From the NCBI GenBank assembly GCA_020628095.1, contig JAHDFP010000003.1, positions 346,185 through 410,184 on the forward strand: a DNA stretch of 64,000 nucleotides, read 5' to 3'. Both the position numbers and the translations under genes were made by a program. This DNA is from Saprospiraceae bacterium (GTDB taxonomy: Bacteria > Bacteroidota > Bacteroidia > Chitinophagales > Saprospiraceae). The notes below the pieces were generated by a model. It was given only the letters and a program-made list of their open reading frames with translations, did no database searches and had not been told where the DNA came from. This document shows, piece by piece, positions 46,701 through 50,809 of the stretch (the stretch's first letter is position 1; each line of letters begins with the position of its first letter).

Positions 46701-47387
46701 AGTGATGTGGATGGATCTAACGGTCCGATGACTACAAGGTACTATAACATCTTGCCAGGTCAACATACACCACATGTCGATGCGGGGGTCGTTAACTCAG
46801 TATTGGCGATAGAGTGGAATGATGTATGGGTAGAAGAGACAAGCAGTGCGCATGATGTACAGTGGAGTATTCTATCAGAGAGTGATGTGAGTCACTACGA
46901 GATAGAGAGATCTCTAGGTGATATCAGTGGTTTTGAGTCGATAGGTAAGAAGTTGTCTGAGGGAGATACACAAGAACTACGTAATTATAACTTCGAGGAC
47001 TATGATATATCGTATAGAGACATCTACTACTACCGTATCAAGCAAGTGGATATGGATGGTACGACGACCTACTCTAAGATAGTATCGATAGAAAAAGAAG
47101 AGGTAGAGACGACAGTACTGACCAAGGTGGATATCTATCCTAACCCAGTGGTCAACGAGGTAACCTTTGATTTTGAATTAGGTAAATGGACCAGTGAGTT
47201 ATCCGTAGACATCTATGATGTTCAGGGACAATTAGTGAAGAAGAATGTGGTGATGGACATCGATGTGTCCGCTGGTAAGAAGGTCTACAAGTTAGATATA
47301 GATGATCTGGCTAAAGGCGTCTATAATGTCAAGATCAAAGCGGATAGACAAGAAATGAATAAGAAATTGATCGTCATAGATCAGTAA
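28773..47387 (+). CDS. Giant T9SS-exported DUF11/SdrD_B repeat protein (6,204 aa), probable surface adhesin
   Basis: A signal peptide ends near residue 31. Residues ~96-270 resemble a DNRLRE-like beta-sandwich (SWTPGTWTAGTSG, IIQEIIDRPGY, GNAIGIQIEGRG). About 2,000 residues follow with many Cys and beta-rich segments I could not assign. Three DUF11-like repeats (IEKTIAAI, VMEKEHTS, TLEKVQQS) start near 2,365. Sixteen more start at about 2,835, typically FDLALTK at the start and a V-x-N-Q-G motif, spaced ~155-175 residues and joined by Asp-rich linkers such as DEDDHDPE. Four SdrD_B-like domains occupy about 5,518-6,010. A W-x-V-x-x-E-type domain and a T9SS type A sorting domain (about 6,118-6,204; IYPNPVVNEV, YDVQGQLV, KGVYNVKI) close the protein. 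It is uninterrupted, followed by a terminator, and has no same-strand neighbour in an operon. Confidence 0.9.
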   Translation: MYTKVNFLYRTTRQLFFVCIAMMSYSSVHAFSFDLETLDHKAKNLYVAYQHADCDDEAILWDAFRSTVEMSSVTSAGSASMMMMEMTECQTIASCDRDAEQIAVGSAAPLYTVCEPDPNLGDLDLGMVGDNQIDVALSFTGWNIPTDATVTNATIEFTACANSVGPSSLIIYGEALDNSGPYTAGDDVLSRPRTATSVSWTPGTWTAGTSGVATTTVDISAIIQEIIDRPGYVQGNAIGIQIEGRGLRIAFSYDKDPALAPEMCITYTVPDPPTETCDGCPDISVVSLDGVPNFPTVDLLNVCSTPDTASILIYNQGECMISAVDLMVTFDSGLSYGGFVFMDPNSTGAGTVSATNLSDLTQPTFTVTEIGPGMAFIVNFAMQADCDIDVETEEDVNFDAMVTYTYPDDNGQNATCNVGINEVGAYNSGIRIPVVNVLNVSPDELDITQAGVPQCQTILISQDGIQAFLDEFQFSVTGLDTGAYMVSSISVNGMTVPPTDYSYNASSQTLGMLVTSNYFTANTGANANGDEKFDADERLEIQVCYEVASCIQEANFLMYQAFYGCNNQVCFGISEMQGALDFTPDFGAGVVANSSNVVYGEICGSDMSFDFSLSSANSDPLNGLWEDLIIKYNTCSGGNIELISVVVNGVAAPSSIFDLTNGVVTLDLTNNTSDFDGPGGITDEDNDGIYDDLPGGNSIVVMTVLDIGCAMEGADCGSVGCSISNIEVNGKRNCGQDFQQFAPIGGDGPISFFYGNTGTTTNIDYDLCCGGFVSRVYPVCDVWNPTGIGYELSYEFGSENIGACPSGNGNIEMVITAVANGATRMRNMRYTAGSATYEGAAVTGTTSQYLTVNNASGGLDTVALEIRIPAGSSAIDGVQPHDYFFDLDFKGTCSPNDWVNLSYQVVETCDACGPGGCEIVRACSGARSYVEWAQCTCDCDIFAFIDTLYRTNYGYADKAMTQKLTIDDVPEEDRQRFLPGDTMYYRAGFEINNASVLYDDNFVHRYWQFYVNLREEAGPIMGDVYNSTFGGWFYEDATTGVITEIGIPDCMQNYPDATRDNYWYPTLGLRNMGVENKSENWSDRNNNAYQTCVNDDNVNPDYPPEAAVQYGMYDDDRNDQYTDRQRIFIHWGVTPGCEADDYWTDGLSTDMVDNNCREEFLQQFPIKDGDFIYFDMYVPMVHNPAYDLQMSNGSTLSTSMWLEPWADIVQQTESCGDFVISRTCNTTQTYDGHLPGPMSVTPDVLVTDCDVQVEYDFTLSNPLPEVDLANGEVPWYANEYRPYMATEYLQFHFPSNMVYGDNGVLVMPDGSEQPLPGQYLDASAGNLACITEANGDVCCTALDAESLASMRFNDADYTRGLNILSASTATGPGTSTDLCDSNPLVHVPNDPFPHIPVGGAEPCLTYGVRYNLTSLCPEDVESGDFQLTYQFSEPYIPNLVSRNGGVYRGSHLFSTGSEIGGSYRNLFIDNPYGSNCGNDGADDGCVDFYDLIFPHPEGSTGESNPMRQQGTNTTTPDEFDDQSLDFPPLIPSLENLLEADLAGENETNTFMVCAGTVGGSATHTNVVTSVNIPNSIQFIDAQDISGVPVTWTLAQTLPDSRVYAIEMPDLAPGECAEVVLITELLFCPVGLDIETRICIQTTSGCLEPVKAASLSAAGNSCDMVEACYEYIAEEADLQVEWDPQPQGEYGLCETIPMGVRLKNVKPSILADVKLDFWLPSGLNYVPGSWQACYPGGPTNVGACITIPDPTADPSENNAFGTNFGYDEDALFSTYIDQNGFPGILSSLDSNRLQILFEVETVCDEFVSGTSVYHQANAADPCEARIQSMFVESDPVIIENANPVDFAQFFVFAEPARANCGQDATLRLTYLNISPIGESRESMVCMDIETSTFAYMSGSVQWLAPTTHTPTFTEEMNGAITHICFDIPDGIGPGEAFQVSFDYTVPENIDCGTQNLGVQVSTEIMDQTCSAIGEECSVNVLNSVNPTVELEFLPPLSVASQQLLTKCPNGDGTVDLCYDVELANSGDFYSGDVVIALIRDVNGNQQIDDEIIDTKLADMTHFVSLVDGDTTLVTGCFTVPESQACPVFLMVMQTTDCVCDNLDYYYDSIEPAVNDDMLTEYTLCPGVPFGLENCGSWTYAVNPSNGASITQNANGDSIYVTLNPGFGGTTPVELLVTSQTGGCDEFDFPIDLYSLNDFSFGPYDQVETCEVGCRQLSLNLPPDYESNVTVEWLPDLYLDDNTSLSPTICDPAASINYTVVLTFTNQDGSTCEYQANYPVSVMEQPVVTGVANGNLCSPTQATIMAPAGFSNYSWHQDNGDGTTTVVQTSSSNMYIASEEGSYYVEYSNLGDICPTRSNIFSVSGCIEIEKTIAAIVPTANPNEYTVTYMITVENPGAVGTQYDLYDEPGFDTDIVALAASYTSDQGGGSALALPAPASPGWQLANDVAIAGNTTHTYMISYVVNIDLEDGAVGDDVYTSCGQGSGPENASPGEGLYNNATIDMDEDPSTAEMEDDACGELPYLVMEKEHTSTVSTSLNCYDVTYAVKVTNLGGAPGQYDLVDDPSFDDDFVVNTAFFTTDATGNPGGSLPGNAAFYVLADDQAIATGKIDSFSVTINVCLDLEDPASPGDETYVACGEGSGGGDPAPGEGLFNQATLDTNNDGTPDLTDETTCVDVPYITLEKVQQSATLQANGSYDIVYKITVDNIGGAVGEYDAWDFPQFDDDIVINSASFTSDVPSNGTLPTTVPASPGWVLAADQSIDPGTTHCYTLTVNVSYDFFDTNPMVGDNTYDGCEGTGPDDPGSPGQGLYNEALLDANNDGTIDDVTEEVCEDLESVDVALWKIVNTPGPYAYDDIINFDIRVFNQGTVTLTDVEVIDYPSCGYEYVGGTPTVWTASGPNYTATVPGPIAPGQFVTISINYRVVPCTSGTENAYLNVAEVSAMSDEDGNDVSGDDIDSTPDTTEGNDAGGEVDTASDNVVDGNGTGTPGDEVPATDEDDQDPAQIEIFDLALTKVLDTPAPYGYGDDLTFTIEVTNQGNMVATDIDLIDYIPSGFSYVSGTPAWTASGSNVTTTLPGPIAPGGTATATIVLKVESDNTDGDDSWINVAEITEASDEDGNVTPDVDSTPDATETNDGGGEVFTDSDDVIDGDASGAPGDEDPATDEDDQDPAGIHIVDGALIKVVNTPGPYEYDDVINFDIVVTNQGSVTLTDVEVIDYPSCGYEYVGGTPTIWTASGPNYTATVPGPILPGADVTVSINYKVVPCTSNTENAFLNVAEISGMSDEDGNDISGDDVDSTPDTTEGNDAGGAVDTASDNVIDGDATGTPGDENPVTDEDDQDPAQIEIFDLGLTKVLDTPAPYSYGDDLTFTIEVTNQGNMVATDIDIVDYVPSGYSYVSGTPAWTASGTNVTTTIPGPLLPGNSTTATIVLKLLANNTEDHDSWINVAEITEASDEDGTPTADIDSTPDTTEGNDAGGEVDTASDDVIDGDASGDPGDEDPTTDEDDQDPAGIFIVDVALAKTTVSTGPYTWGDPVTFNIRVVNQGSVTLQNLDVTDYIPCGYTYLPVNDGVWTYDAGTGTAVTEIEGPFDPQDFVDIEIVLELTQCYTNPAEAWTNEAEVSEMFDDEGNNVSNDDIDSTSDTTDGNDAGGLPDGNSDDVVDGDGTGAPNSDDPTTDEDDADPERVEVFDLALTKTVASEGPYNWLDDITFDITVTNQGNEFADNILVTDYMPACFSLNDALWTDNGDGTAELLMSVANGLLAVPLPPGASIVVPITVRVEVCDLQDQVNYAEISSATDEDGNPEDDVDSTADDTNGNDAGGEEDTGSDDVIQGDGTGNPDDEDPTTDEDDHDPEDVIVEVPIWDLSLVKTLSLGQPNPVEVGDVVSFDIQVTNQGTELADNIVVTDYLPTCMTLNDADWTDNNDGTASITLSTANGALVGGPLAPGQSVLVDIQFTVDACATGTIMNWAEISDFTDEYGDQQEDDDSTPNSDPNDDTFVTDDDQMGNGKEGGDEDDHDPADITIIDPINTVFDLALTKTLADGQAGTVGNGATVTFNVNVINQGNIAADNIDVVDYMPDCFVLADPAWTDNNDGTASITLSVANGAMMTPLQPGQTATVPITVILMDCPAGPIENLAEISDATDDDGNPQDDVDSEPDSDPDNDGDPTNDEVDGDPDDPANPDEDDHDPEEIIIDENIPMDFDLALVKMLAPGQTVPVENGDMVNFEIEVFNQGDLSADNIEVTDYLPSCMSLADADWTDNNDGTASIVLSLANGGLVTPLLPGTSVKVQITLSVDNCTDGTVVTNWSEISDATDGAGNPQDDVDSTPDNDPNNDPFMTDDDPDSDGTMDEDDHDPEEVPIGDPADQVFDLALVKVLATGQGANVMTGDYVDYEIYVINQGNVAADNLDVVDYIPSCFTLADPDWTDNNDGTASITYSVANGALATPLLPGESVAIPLTLQVGSCSGTTQRNWAEIEDATDSGGNPQTDVDSTPDSDPNNDAFGDDDETNGDGTDDEDDHDPEDVFVMDELEEIFDLALTKTLPAGMSNTIPTNSTVTFNITVFNQGTVAADNIEVVDYLPACATLEDINWTDNMDGTASIELSVANGYLSYPLPAGEFIVVPITLNYSACPTGAHTNWAEISDATDGDGDPRDDIDSDSDADPDNDPYGNDNQTDGDGTNDEDDHDPEEVIISPVVDPIFDLALTKMLAMGQEANVANGNVVVFEINVHNQGNVPADDIEVIDYLPSCQSLVDPNWFYDSADHAAVRVLSVANGDLTAPLGPGQSTSVTVSVLLTGCPVGPVMNWAEIGDATDGAGNPQDDVDSTMDDDPDNDIYGTDNQTDGDGTDDEDDHDPEQVQVMPDAPSDFDLALIKIVVPGQLEEFSEGDQITFRIQVTNQGDVAADNIEVIDYIPACTSLADADWTDNNDGTASIALSVANGGLPGLLTPGQSVNVDITLTIGDCISGDHLNWAEITGATDGLGNPGNDIDSTPDSDPGNDNYGEDNINDEDGLNGGDEDDHDPEAFNIAQRFDLALIKEVVPGGPYEYGDPVSFNITVMNQGNTHANNIEVTDYVPAGYSFDSGLNTGWTDNGDGTLTYIHTTVLPVDESVQIPLVLTLEPTTGDDADWQNWSEISGATDENGDPVVDIDSQPDEFQGNDNFGEDNQTDGDGTDDEDDHDPADIEVFDLALTKVAVTPGPYRYDDEVTYEIRVYNQGNVPANNVVVNDFLPCGLEYLPVNDGVWTYDASSHTVQTTYVGVIQPGAWAVEYITVKVIPCYEDEPNAWTNYSEIESATDEEGNPREDTDSNDDDNPGNDPYGEDNQLDGDGTDDEDDHDPETIEVFDLAITKESTHFGVDSIGPFIPGDTVQFINTVYNQGNVDAYEIEITDYMRNGYFFDASLNPGWTLTGNLLQRTFPGPLASGDNMVFNVFLVIQVLPGAQPDDWYNELEISDGEDADGNSRVDADSVPDTDPDNDNDLVDGPDDDNIFNGDLNDEEIFNNNGDEDDNDAEEVLVTGEIGDTVFKDLNGDGIQNDGEPGVEGVRVILTRCDGQPVDSWVQDTVYTDENGFYLFDQLLPSIINGDYKLTFDVSHIPSIAVDVPGCDWTFDNVGTDDEVDSDVDLNGCTDCIELLPGERDSTVDAGLLILAKLGDKVWNDCDGDGVQDADEEGIAGIRVELYDHDNDLIKVTTTDANGEYMFTRLYPGQYYVKFIIGEYEFIHSKIGGDGTADSDVTDGNGAGTTDMVYVGPGACNFDDFDAGLYKCVRIGELVWLDYNENDVWDPNENGINGMKVELYKYQDDAWIYYDYTYTGHKPGTPSDDGYFKFCVAPGRYYLRFMNPPEALVPAVENFGINEGIDSDVTGAFGPGTTEEINIRCGEERCDIGAGYYKMGSIGDYVWMDSNSNGMRENGERGLANIVVRAIDLTGTEISNTTTDADGKYMMDYLGKNTYYLKFDLPANLTATTPNMGSDETMDSDVDGSNGPMTTRYYNILPGQHTPHVDAGVVNSVLAIEWNDVWVEETSSAHDVQWSILSESDVSHYEIERSLGDISGFESIGKKLSEGDTQELRNYNFEDYDISYRDIYYYRIKQVDMDGTTTYSKIVSIEKEEVETTVLTKVDIYPNPVVNEVTFDFELGKWTSELSVDIYDVQGQLVKKNVVMDIDVSAGKKVYKLDIDDLAKGVYNVKIKADRQEMNKKLIVIDQ
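37270..39310 (+). repeat. Tandem duplication of a two-domain DUF11 module inside the giant gene
   Basis: DUF11 units 1-2 (about 37270-38285) and 3-4 (about 38290-39305) are near-identical in protein sequence, for example VIDYPSCGYEYVGGTPT in both 1 and 3 and VLDTPAPY in 2 and 4. The module is about 1,017 nt. In the stretch compared (37396 versus 38410), nearly all nucleotide differences are third-position and synonymous. Confidence 0.8.
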
Positions 47388-47411
47388 AGAGGGGCTTTCC
47401 CAAGAACCCAA

Positions 47412-47447
47412 AAGAGGTTGCTTCTATCTGAAGCAGCCTCTTTTTTT
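47412..47447 (+). terminator. Terminator of the giant gene
   Basis: Arms AAGAGGTTGCTTC (47412-47424) and GAAGCAGCCTCTT (47430-47442) pair over 13 positions with one G-T wobble around TATCT. A run of seven T follows. It starts 25 bp after the stop. Confidence 0.92.
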
Positions 47448-47454
47448 GTCTGCT

Positions 47455-47658
47455 ATTATACATTCTTAGAGGTCATTGTCTGATAGCTGACGGAAAAGGA
47501 AGGAGGCGGTGTAAAAAGAACTAAAATTTTAGTCTATCAATAGGGGTAAACACCTGTTTATATGTCTAATAAGTGAAGAGAATGTTTACCATTTATAATT
47601 GAGATAGAATAATTAAGTGTTAAAGTATAAATAGCCTTCCGATAAGGAGGGCTTTTTT
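47455..47658 (+). ncRNA. Possible small RNA between giant gene and DUF2130 gene
   Basis: A second plus-strand terminator (47633-47658) ends a 200-bp stretch that has no ORF and lies after the giant gene's own terminator. Within it, GGTAAACA (47545-47552) and TGTTTACC (47583-47590) are a perfect inverted repeat, and TAAACA-CC-TGTTTA is a smaller one. A terminator without a gene suggests a short transcript. No promoter box was identified, and a read-through backup terminator is an alternative. Confidence 0.3.
47633..47658 (+). terminator. Second plus-strand terminator downstream of the giant gene
   Basis: Arms AGCCTTCC (47633-47640) and GGAGGGCT (47645-47652) pair with one wobble around GATA and are followed by a T run. 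There is no plus-strand gene between the giant gene's terminator and this one. Confidence 0.75.
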
Positions 47659-47738
47659 TATGCACGGTACTCTGATAAAAGAGTATTCATAAAAAGTCTG
47701 CATCGCTATAGTTCTATCCGTCACACTAACTTAATGTA

Positions 47739-48971
47739 TTACTCCTCCGTTAACTCAAAAGCTTCTAATGACGCCACCGAAGTGCCTGCATATCCTTGTA
47801 TAGAGCCATACATGGTTGATGTGTTTTGTAATACTTTCTGTATTTGTTTTTCACGGGCGGACCAAATGCGCTGCATGGCATTTTTTTCTTTTTGTAGATC
47901 GGTCTGCATTTGAGTGAACCCATCTATAATGCCTTCTACATGCAGTTTGAACTCCTGAGAGGTCAGGTAGTTATAGACCAATTCCATTTTATCACCTTTG
48001 TTTTCCTGTGCTTTTTTGACCGCATTGACCCTTATGATAGTCTCTCTGAGTACGTGGCACAGACTTTTGAACTCAGCGAATGAGCATATCCAGACTCCTT
48101 TGCGTTGGCACATGGAGGATTCGCCTTTAGGGTAGGTCTGTGTTACGATGACGCCTATATCTGCGCCTATCTTAGTCATATCCGCTTTGAATTTTTCTAT
48201 CCAGGCTGGTTGGAATTCTTTGGTTCTTTTACTTTCATAATATATGATGCCGCATTGGTTTTGCAAGCGGGTATTCACTATCTGTACACAGTCGCCGCCC
48301 CGAGCACCTTTTTTGATCTCTTCTATATCGTCTATGGCGAATTGCTGACTTAGATATTCTTCTATAGCGAGTTCTTGGACCTCTCCCTGGAGTTGTACAG
48401 ACCCTTGCTCAGATTTTCTTTTCATTTCCGCTATGAGTTTTTTCTGAGCTTCTAGTTTCTGGTCTTTTTCTTTTATTCGTAATTCGTTTTCTTCTGATAG
48501 TCGTTTCCTGATTTGTTCTTCTCTATCGAGAAGTTGCTGACGCATTTGTTTTTGCAGTTTTAGCTCGATGTCTTTTTCCATTTCCTGCATCTGCGTCTGC
48601 ATTTTTTCTATTTCGATCTCTTTTTGTTTGAGGTCTAGTACTTGTTGTCTTTTTTTCTGTAATTCTTCTTCTTGTGCCTTTATTTTGAGTTGATACTCTT
48701 CTTGTATGGACTTTTGCAATTCGGACTGCTTATTCTGTACGGCAGCTTCTAGCCTTTCTTTGAATATTTGATTTTCTCTTTTTTTCTTTTCGTCAAAGGC
48801 ATTTTTTTCAGCTTCTAGTTCTTTTTTCTGTTCTGCTATTTTCTGGTTAAGCGATAATTTCTCTTGGTCGTATTCGGACTTTAGTTTCTGATGTATTTTG
48901 GAGGCCAAAACATCCTCTACATCAAAGTGGTGAGAACAATTAGGACAGGTAATGTTGCTATGCTTATCCAT
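47739..48971 (-). CDS. DUF2130 coiled-coil protein with nuclease-like domain
   Basis: This 410-residue protein starts with a C-P-N-C half zinc ribbon (Cys9/Cys12, TCPNCSHHFDVED). A long charged coiled coil rich in Lys, Glu and Gln (about 30-200) leads to the DUF2130 domain (about 205-345). That domain includes GARGGDCVQIVNTRL and IIYYESKRTKEFQPAWIEKFKADM, where D and E-x-K look like a PD-(D/E)xK nuclease core, then GVIVTQTYP and GVWICSFAEF. The C-terminal 65 residues are again helical. The family is widespread and uncharacterised; nuclease activity is inferred. The gene stands alone. Confidence 0.88.
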   Translation of the reverse strand: MDKHSNITCPNCSHHFDVEDVLASKIHQKLKSEYDQEKLSLNQKIAEQKKELEAEKNAFDEKKKRENQIFKERLEAAVQNKQSELQKSIQEEYQLKIKAQEEELQKKRQQVLDLKQKEIEIEKMQTQMQEMEKDIELKLQKQMRQQLLDREEQIRKRLSEENELRIKEKDQKLEAQKKLIAEMKRKSEQGSVQLQGEVQELAIEEYLSQQFAIDDIEEIKKGARGGDCVQIVNTRLQNQCGIIYYESKRTKEFQPAWIEKFKADMTKIGADIGVIVTQTYPKGESSMCQRKGVWICSFAEFKSLCHVLRETIIRVNAVKKAQENKGDKMELVYNYLTSQEFKLHVEGIIDGFTQMQTDLQKEKNAMQRIWSAREKQIQKVLQNTSTMYGSIQGYAGTSVASLEAFELTEE

Positions 48972-49197
48972 CAGATCAATTTGTTTATTGAAAGTTGTAC
49001 AAATATGAGATTTATTTGCTATTTGAAGTGATCTAATGACTAAACTAAAATGACTAGTATAAGATCGAATGGTTAATCGGCTAGGTCATGGTCAAGAATA
49101 TGGTTCTGAGCAGAGATGTTTCATAACATATCCTAAAGAAAGACCGATATTACGGATATGATCTGATAACTTTAGAGCCATAAAGAATTACAAATAA

Positions 49198-49665
49198 ATG
49201 AACCGACTATTAAAAATTCAGGCCAAATTCTTAAAATATCCTAAAGGAAGGCTTTTATTCTCTAAAGTAGCCGCAAGAATGGCCCCTTATTTCAAAACTA
49301 TCAATCCCTACATAGAAGAACTAAGACATAATTATTGTAAGGTCTCGATGAAGAAGAAGAAGTCGGTAGAAAATCACCTTAAGACGGTCCACGCCATAGC
49401 CATGTGTAATATGTGCGAATTTACTGCTGGGATGAGCATGGAGGCATCTATTCCCTCACACCGCCGATGGATACCGCAGGGTATGGAGGTCAAATATCTG
49501 AAGAAGGCCAAAACAGATCTCGTCGCTATATCTGATCTTGGTGATCCTGATTGGGACACGATAGGTAATCTGGTCTGTCACGTTAGTGTCCGCGACAAAA
49601 ACAATGTAGAGGTCGTCGTGGCAGACATAGATATGAAGGTCAGCGACAAACCTAAGAAATCATAA
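49198..49665 (+). CDS. DUF4442 hotdog-fold thioesterase-like protein
   Basis: This 155-residue protein aligns with the DUF4442/PaaI-like hotdog family. The helix NHLKTVHAIAMCNMCEFTAGMSME carries the NH-x-x-T-x-H signature where acyl-CoA or acyl-ACP thioesters bind, and IPQGMEVKYLKKAKTDLVAI provides the following strands. It is expected to be cytosolic; the thioester substrate is unknown. The last six bases overlap the convergent end of gpsA. The 226-bp gap upstream is shared with the divergent DUF2130 gene and has no ORF. Confidence 0.85.
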   Translation: MNRLLKIQAKFLKYPKGRLLFSKVAARMAPYFKTINPYIEELRHNYCKVSMKKKKSVENHLKTVHAIAMCNMCEFTAGMSMEASIPSHRRWIPQGMEVKYLKKAKTDLVAISDLGDPDWDTIGNLVCHVSVRDKNNVEVVVADIDMKVSDKPKKS

Positions 49666-50700
49666 GAAGTCCACATCTACTTCTAGCGGATGCCTTATCA
49701 GATTGAGTAAGGCTTTTTGCACAGGTACAGACTCATATACAATTTTGTAGAGCGTCTCTATCATAGGGGTTTGCAGTGAGGCGGCTTGAGATACTTTATA
49801 TGCGAATCTTACGGTACGATATCCCTCCGCGACCTCTTCCATAATGTTTTTTATTTCTTCGACCGATTTGCCATCCGCGATAAGCGTACCAAAGGTGTAG
49901 TTACGACTCTTACTACTTGTCGAGGTGGCAATAAGGTCGCCGATACCAGCTGTCCCTAGAAAGGGTCGGACCTCCGCACCGACTGCTCTGGCGATGTGTA
50001 TCATTTCTCTCAGTCCGCGTGTGATAAGAAGGGCTTCCATATTTTTGCCGAAGCCCATACCATTCATGATGCCGGATGAGATGGCTACGACATTCTTTAG
50101 TGCACCAGCGAGTTCTATTCCCTTAAGATTATGAGAACCATAGACTATAAAATTAATACTAGCCAAAGTACTCCTACCTAACTCAATGACTTCGTTAAAT
50201 TCTGAAGCGATAACCGTAGCCGCAGGTTGACCTTCTAATATTTCTTTGGCCAGATTAGGACCAGCCAGACAACCAGTTCTCAGGACGCTTGTTTCCTGCC
50301 TCATGACTTCATTCATAGTGAAGACAGAATTCTTGATCTCTGTTATCGCTGTAGCTTCCATAAAAGAGGGTTTGACATCCAGACCTTTAGTACCGTGTAT
50401 CATTATATGCTCTGGACCGACGTGAGGGGACAACGCTTTCATAACAGACCTAAATTGCTCAGAGGGTACTATCGGAAAGATCAAATTGCATTGTTCTCCT
50501 ATTTCCGCCAGATCGGTTGTGGCTTTTATGTTATCGGGGATGTCTGTGTTTTTGTGTCTTCTTGAGATATTAATCTTGTCTGCGATCTCTTGTCTTCTAC
50601 AGTAGATGAGTACGTCTGCATTCTTAGAGATAATTGTGGCTATCGCAGTGCCAAAAGAACCACTCCCTACAATGCCGATTTTATGATTTGGTTTGTTCAA
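49660..50700 (-). CDS. gpsA: NAD(P)-dependent glycerol-3-phosphate dehydrogenase
   Basis: This 346-residue enzyme reduces dihydroxyacetone phosphate to sn-glycerol 3-phosphate for phospholipid synthesis. It has the Rossmann GSGSFGTA motif (12-19), the substrate segment HGTKGLD, GCLAGPNLAKEI, the catalytic Lys202 in GALKNVVAISSGI, and the C-terminal RNYTFGTLIADG and TVRFAYKVSQ segments. The length is typical. It converges with the DUF4442 gene, overlapping it by 6 bp at the 3' ends, and follows yidC on the same strand after a 110-bp gap. Confidence 0.94.
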   Translation of the reverse strand: MNKPNHKIGIVGSGSFGTAIATIISKNADVLIYCRRQEIADKINISRRHKNTDIPDNIKATTDLAEIGEQCNLIFPIVPSEQFRSVMKALSPHVGPEHIMIHGTKGLDVKPSFMEATAITEIKNSVFTMNEVMRQETSVLRTGCLAGPNLAKEILEGQPAATVIASEFNEVIELGRSTLASINFIVYGSHNLKGIELAGALKNVVAISSGIMNGMGFGKNMEALLITRGLREMIHIARAVGAEVRPFLGTAGIGDLIATSTSSKSRNYTFGTLIADGKSVEEIKNIMEEVAEGYRTVRFAYKVSQAASLQTPMIETLYKIVYESVPVQKALLNLIRHPLEVDVDFL

Positions 50701-50809
50701 AGCTAGGTTATTATGAACTTAAAATAATGAGACTTATCCATATCCCAAAACTTGAATTCCAACAATTAAGACATTGGGCCCTACAACCAGACAAGTAGAG
50801 CTGAGATTG

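Noticed and set aside
28773..47387. SprB gliding adhesin
   Set aside because: Size and secretion route are similar, but the domain content (DUF11, SdrD_B) is not diagnostic of SprB and no spr or gld genes are in the window.
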